5,436 bases of DNA from JAQYVL01 sp964578935. Lineage in GTDB: Bacteria; Desulfobacterota; Desulfobacteria; Desulfobacterales; SURF-7. The stretch spans positions 1-5,436 of the forward strand of contig CAZOEW010000216.1 of the NCBI GenBank assembly GCA_964578935.1, in the 5' to 3' direction. The notes beneath the pieces were generated by a model that saw nothing but the letters and a program-made list of their open reading frames with translations, ran no database searches and was not told the DNA's origin. The position numbers and the translations under genes were made by a program. Each line of letters opens with the position of its first letter. The stretch's first letter is position 1. This document shows, one piece after another, positions 4,131 to 5,436 of this stretch.

Positions 4131-5436
4131 TGAAAAAATACAAAATCATGACCCTCGGCTGCAAGGTCAACCATTTTGAATCAGAAGCGATAGACCAGTA
4201 TCTAAAAAATTCAACGTGGCATGATGCAGCATCAGGAGAGAAAGCCGACGTGGTTATCATCAATACATGCACGGTAACCCAAAAAGCCTCGATGCAGTCC
4301 CGCCAGGCAATCCGCCAGGCGATCCGTTCCAATCCGGATGCTCGAATTGTTGTTACGGGATGTTATGCGCAAACCAGCATCAACGAGATAACAAAAATCA
4401 AAGGCGTCCATGATATTATCGGCACTGCGCTGAAACATCAAATTCCCCAGGCGATACTTTCATCTCCGGACAGCGAACGACCCGATGCTCCGGTCATCAT
4501 CGTTCCGGATATCAACCGGGAACAGGCTTTCAAACAGATTCCCGTCGGCATTTCGAGCAAAAGGACAAGACCTTTTCTGAAAATTCAGGATGGGTGTAAT
4601 GCTTTCTGCTCATACTGCGTTGTTCCGTATGCCAGAGGACGAAGCAGAAGCATGGCTGCCGAAGATGTATTAGAAAAAATCAAACTTCTCGCCGATTCCG
4701 GTTACAAGGAGACCGTTCTTACCGGTATCCATCTTGGCTGTTATGGAAAAGATTTTTCATCCGGAAACTGCGATCTCTACAACCTGTTAAAACGCATTGA
4801 CGAGTCCGGAGCCATTAACCGGGTAAGGTTGAGTTCCATTGAACCGCTTGAGTTGACAACGGGAATAATAGACCTTGTGGCTTCCTCTTCCAGACTCTGC
4901 AATCATTTTCATATTCCGCTTCAAAGCGGAGATGATCAAATTCTTAAAATGATGAACCGTCCATACAAAGCAAAACATTTCCGAGAGCTGGTTCTTCAAA
5001 TCCGGAGTTCCATTCCGGAGGCGGCTATCGGTGTCGATGTTCTGATCGGTTTCCCCGGAGAAACGGAAGAGGCTTTTGAAGCCACATACGAAATGCTCCA
5101 GGAGCTTTCGGTCACCTACCTGCATGTCTTTCCTTTTTCACTCCGGAAAGAGACACCGGCTTATCATTTTCCAAATCAGGTAGACCATGCGGTGATCAAA
5201 AAAAGATGCAAGAAAATGCGGGAGCTCGGGGAATTGAAAAAAACGAAATTTCTGCGGCAGTCTATCGGCAAAACAGCCGAGGTTCTCATCGAAGAAACTC
5301 CGGATAAAAAGTCCGGCATGTTAAAAGGGTTAACAGACAACTACATTACCGTTCTGATTGATGGCCCCCGGCATCTTTCAAATACGCTTGTTAACGTGCA
5401 TATCGACAGCGTGTTGGATGGCAATTCCGTTATGGG
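4127..5436 (+). CDS. mtaB: tRNA t6A37 methylthiotransferase MtaB, 3' end cut by window
   Basis: MtaB is a radical-SAM enzyme that adds a methylthio group to C2 of t6A37, giving ms2t6A in ANN-decoding tRNAs. The frame is open to the window edge for 436 codons with no stop. Family members run to about 450 residues, so only a short tail is missing. The N-terminal UPF0004 domain carries its three cluster cysteines in LGCKVNHFESE (C12), INTCTVT (C48) and TGCYAQ (C79). The radical-SAM core has CNAFCSYC (C157, C161, C164), then TGIHLG, HIPLQSG and IGFPGETEE. A TRAM-like RNA-binding tail starts near residue 380. LGCKVNHxE and TGIHxGxYG favour MtaB over MiaB or RimO. Two adjacent ATGs, at 4127 and 4130, can serve as start; the first gives an ATGA overlap with the mnmA stop. 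GGAGGG at 4104-4109 is too distant to be a normal ribosome site, so coupling to mnmA is likely. Confidence 0.93.
   Translation, partial: MMKKYKIMTLGCKVNHFESEAIDQYLKNSTWHDAASGEKADVVIINTCTVTQKASMQSRQAIRQAIRSNPDARIVVTGCYAQTSINEITKIKGVHDIIGTALKHQIPQAILSSPDSERPDAPVIIVPDINREQAFKQIPVGISSKRTRPFLKIQDGCNAFCSYCVVPYARGRSRSMAAEDVLEKIKLLADSGYKETVLTGIHLGCYGKDFSSGNCDLYNLLKRIDESGAINRVRLSSIEPLELTTGIIDLVASSSRLCNHFHIPLQSGDDQILKMMNRPYKAKHFRELVLQIRSSIPEAAIGVDVLIGFPGETEEAFEATYEMLQELSVTYLHVFPFSLRKETPAYHFPNQVDHAVIKKRCKKMRELGELKKTKFLRQSIGKTAEVLIEETPDKKSGMLKGLTDNYITVLIDGPRHLSNTLVNVHIDSVLDGNSVM

Noticed and set aside
4033..5125. Minus-strand open frames of 69-112 codons opposite mtaB
   Set aside because: The plus strand is continuously open with full MtaB motifs through this interval, so these are antisense shadows.

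Overview
The window looks like ordinary chromosomal DNA from an anaerobic, sulfur-metabolising bacterium, most likely a Desulfobacterota (former Deltaproteobacteria) lineage. That placement is an inference. It rests on a NIL-domain ferredoxin beside a divergent MnmA, a fused acyltransferase-hydrolase of a kind I associate with that group, and moderate GC content judged by eye. I see no rRNA, tRNA, CRISPR array, insertion sequence or phage gene.

Layout. Positions 1-50 may hold the last codons of a rightward gene entering from the left. Positions 115-2310 (minus strand) encode one 731-residue protein that joins a PlsC/GPAT-like glycerolipid acyltransferase to an alpha/beta-hydrolase. Positions 2311-2621 are a divergent intergenic region. 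It carries two good sigma70-type promoters, one firing each way and both with 17-bp spacers. It also holds a 14-bp palindrome abutting the rightward -35 box and a hairpin at the expected 5' end of the rightward transcript. From 2622 to the right edge runs a tight three-gene operon: a NIL-domain 2x[4Fe-4S] ferredoxin, an MnmA-type tRNA U34 2-thiouridylase, and an MtaB-type radical-SAM tRNA A37 methylthiotransferase that is cut by the window end. The first and second genes are separated by only a stop codon, in the same frame. The second and third overlap by ATGA.

How the genes fit together. Both enzymes of the rightward operon put sulfur on the tRNA anticodon loop: MnmA on U34, MtaB on t6A37. 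tRNA-Lys(UUU) is the classical substrate shared by both reactions. The co-transcribed ferredoxin contributes two further predicted iron-sulfur clusters. Its NIL domain is related to NIL-ferredoxins implicated in sulfide-based sulfur assimilation in methanogens. The most interesting hypothesis in this window is that the ferredoxin is a dedicated electron or sulfur donor for tRNA thiolation, replacing or supplementing the IscS-Tus relay. The lipid gene to the left is separately promoted and has no evident functional link, beyond possible shared control from the divergent promoter region.
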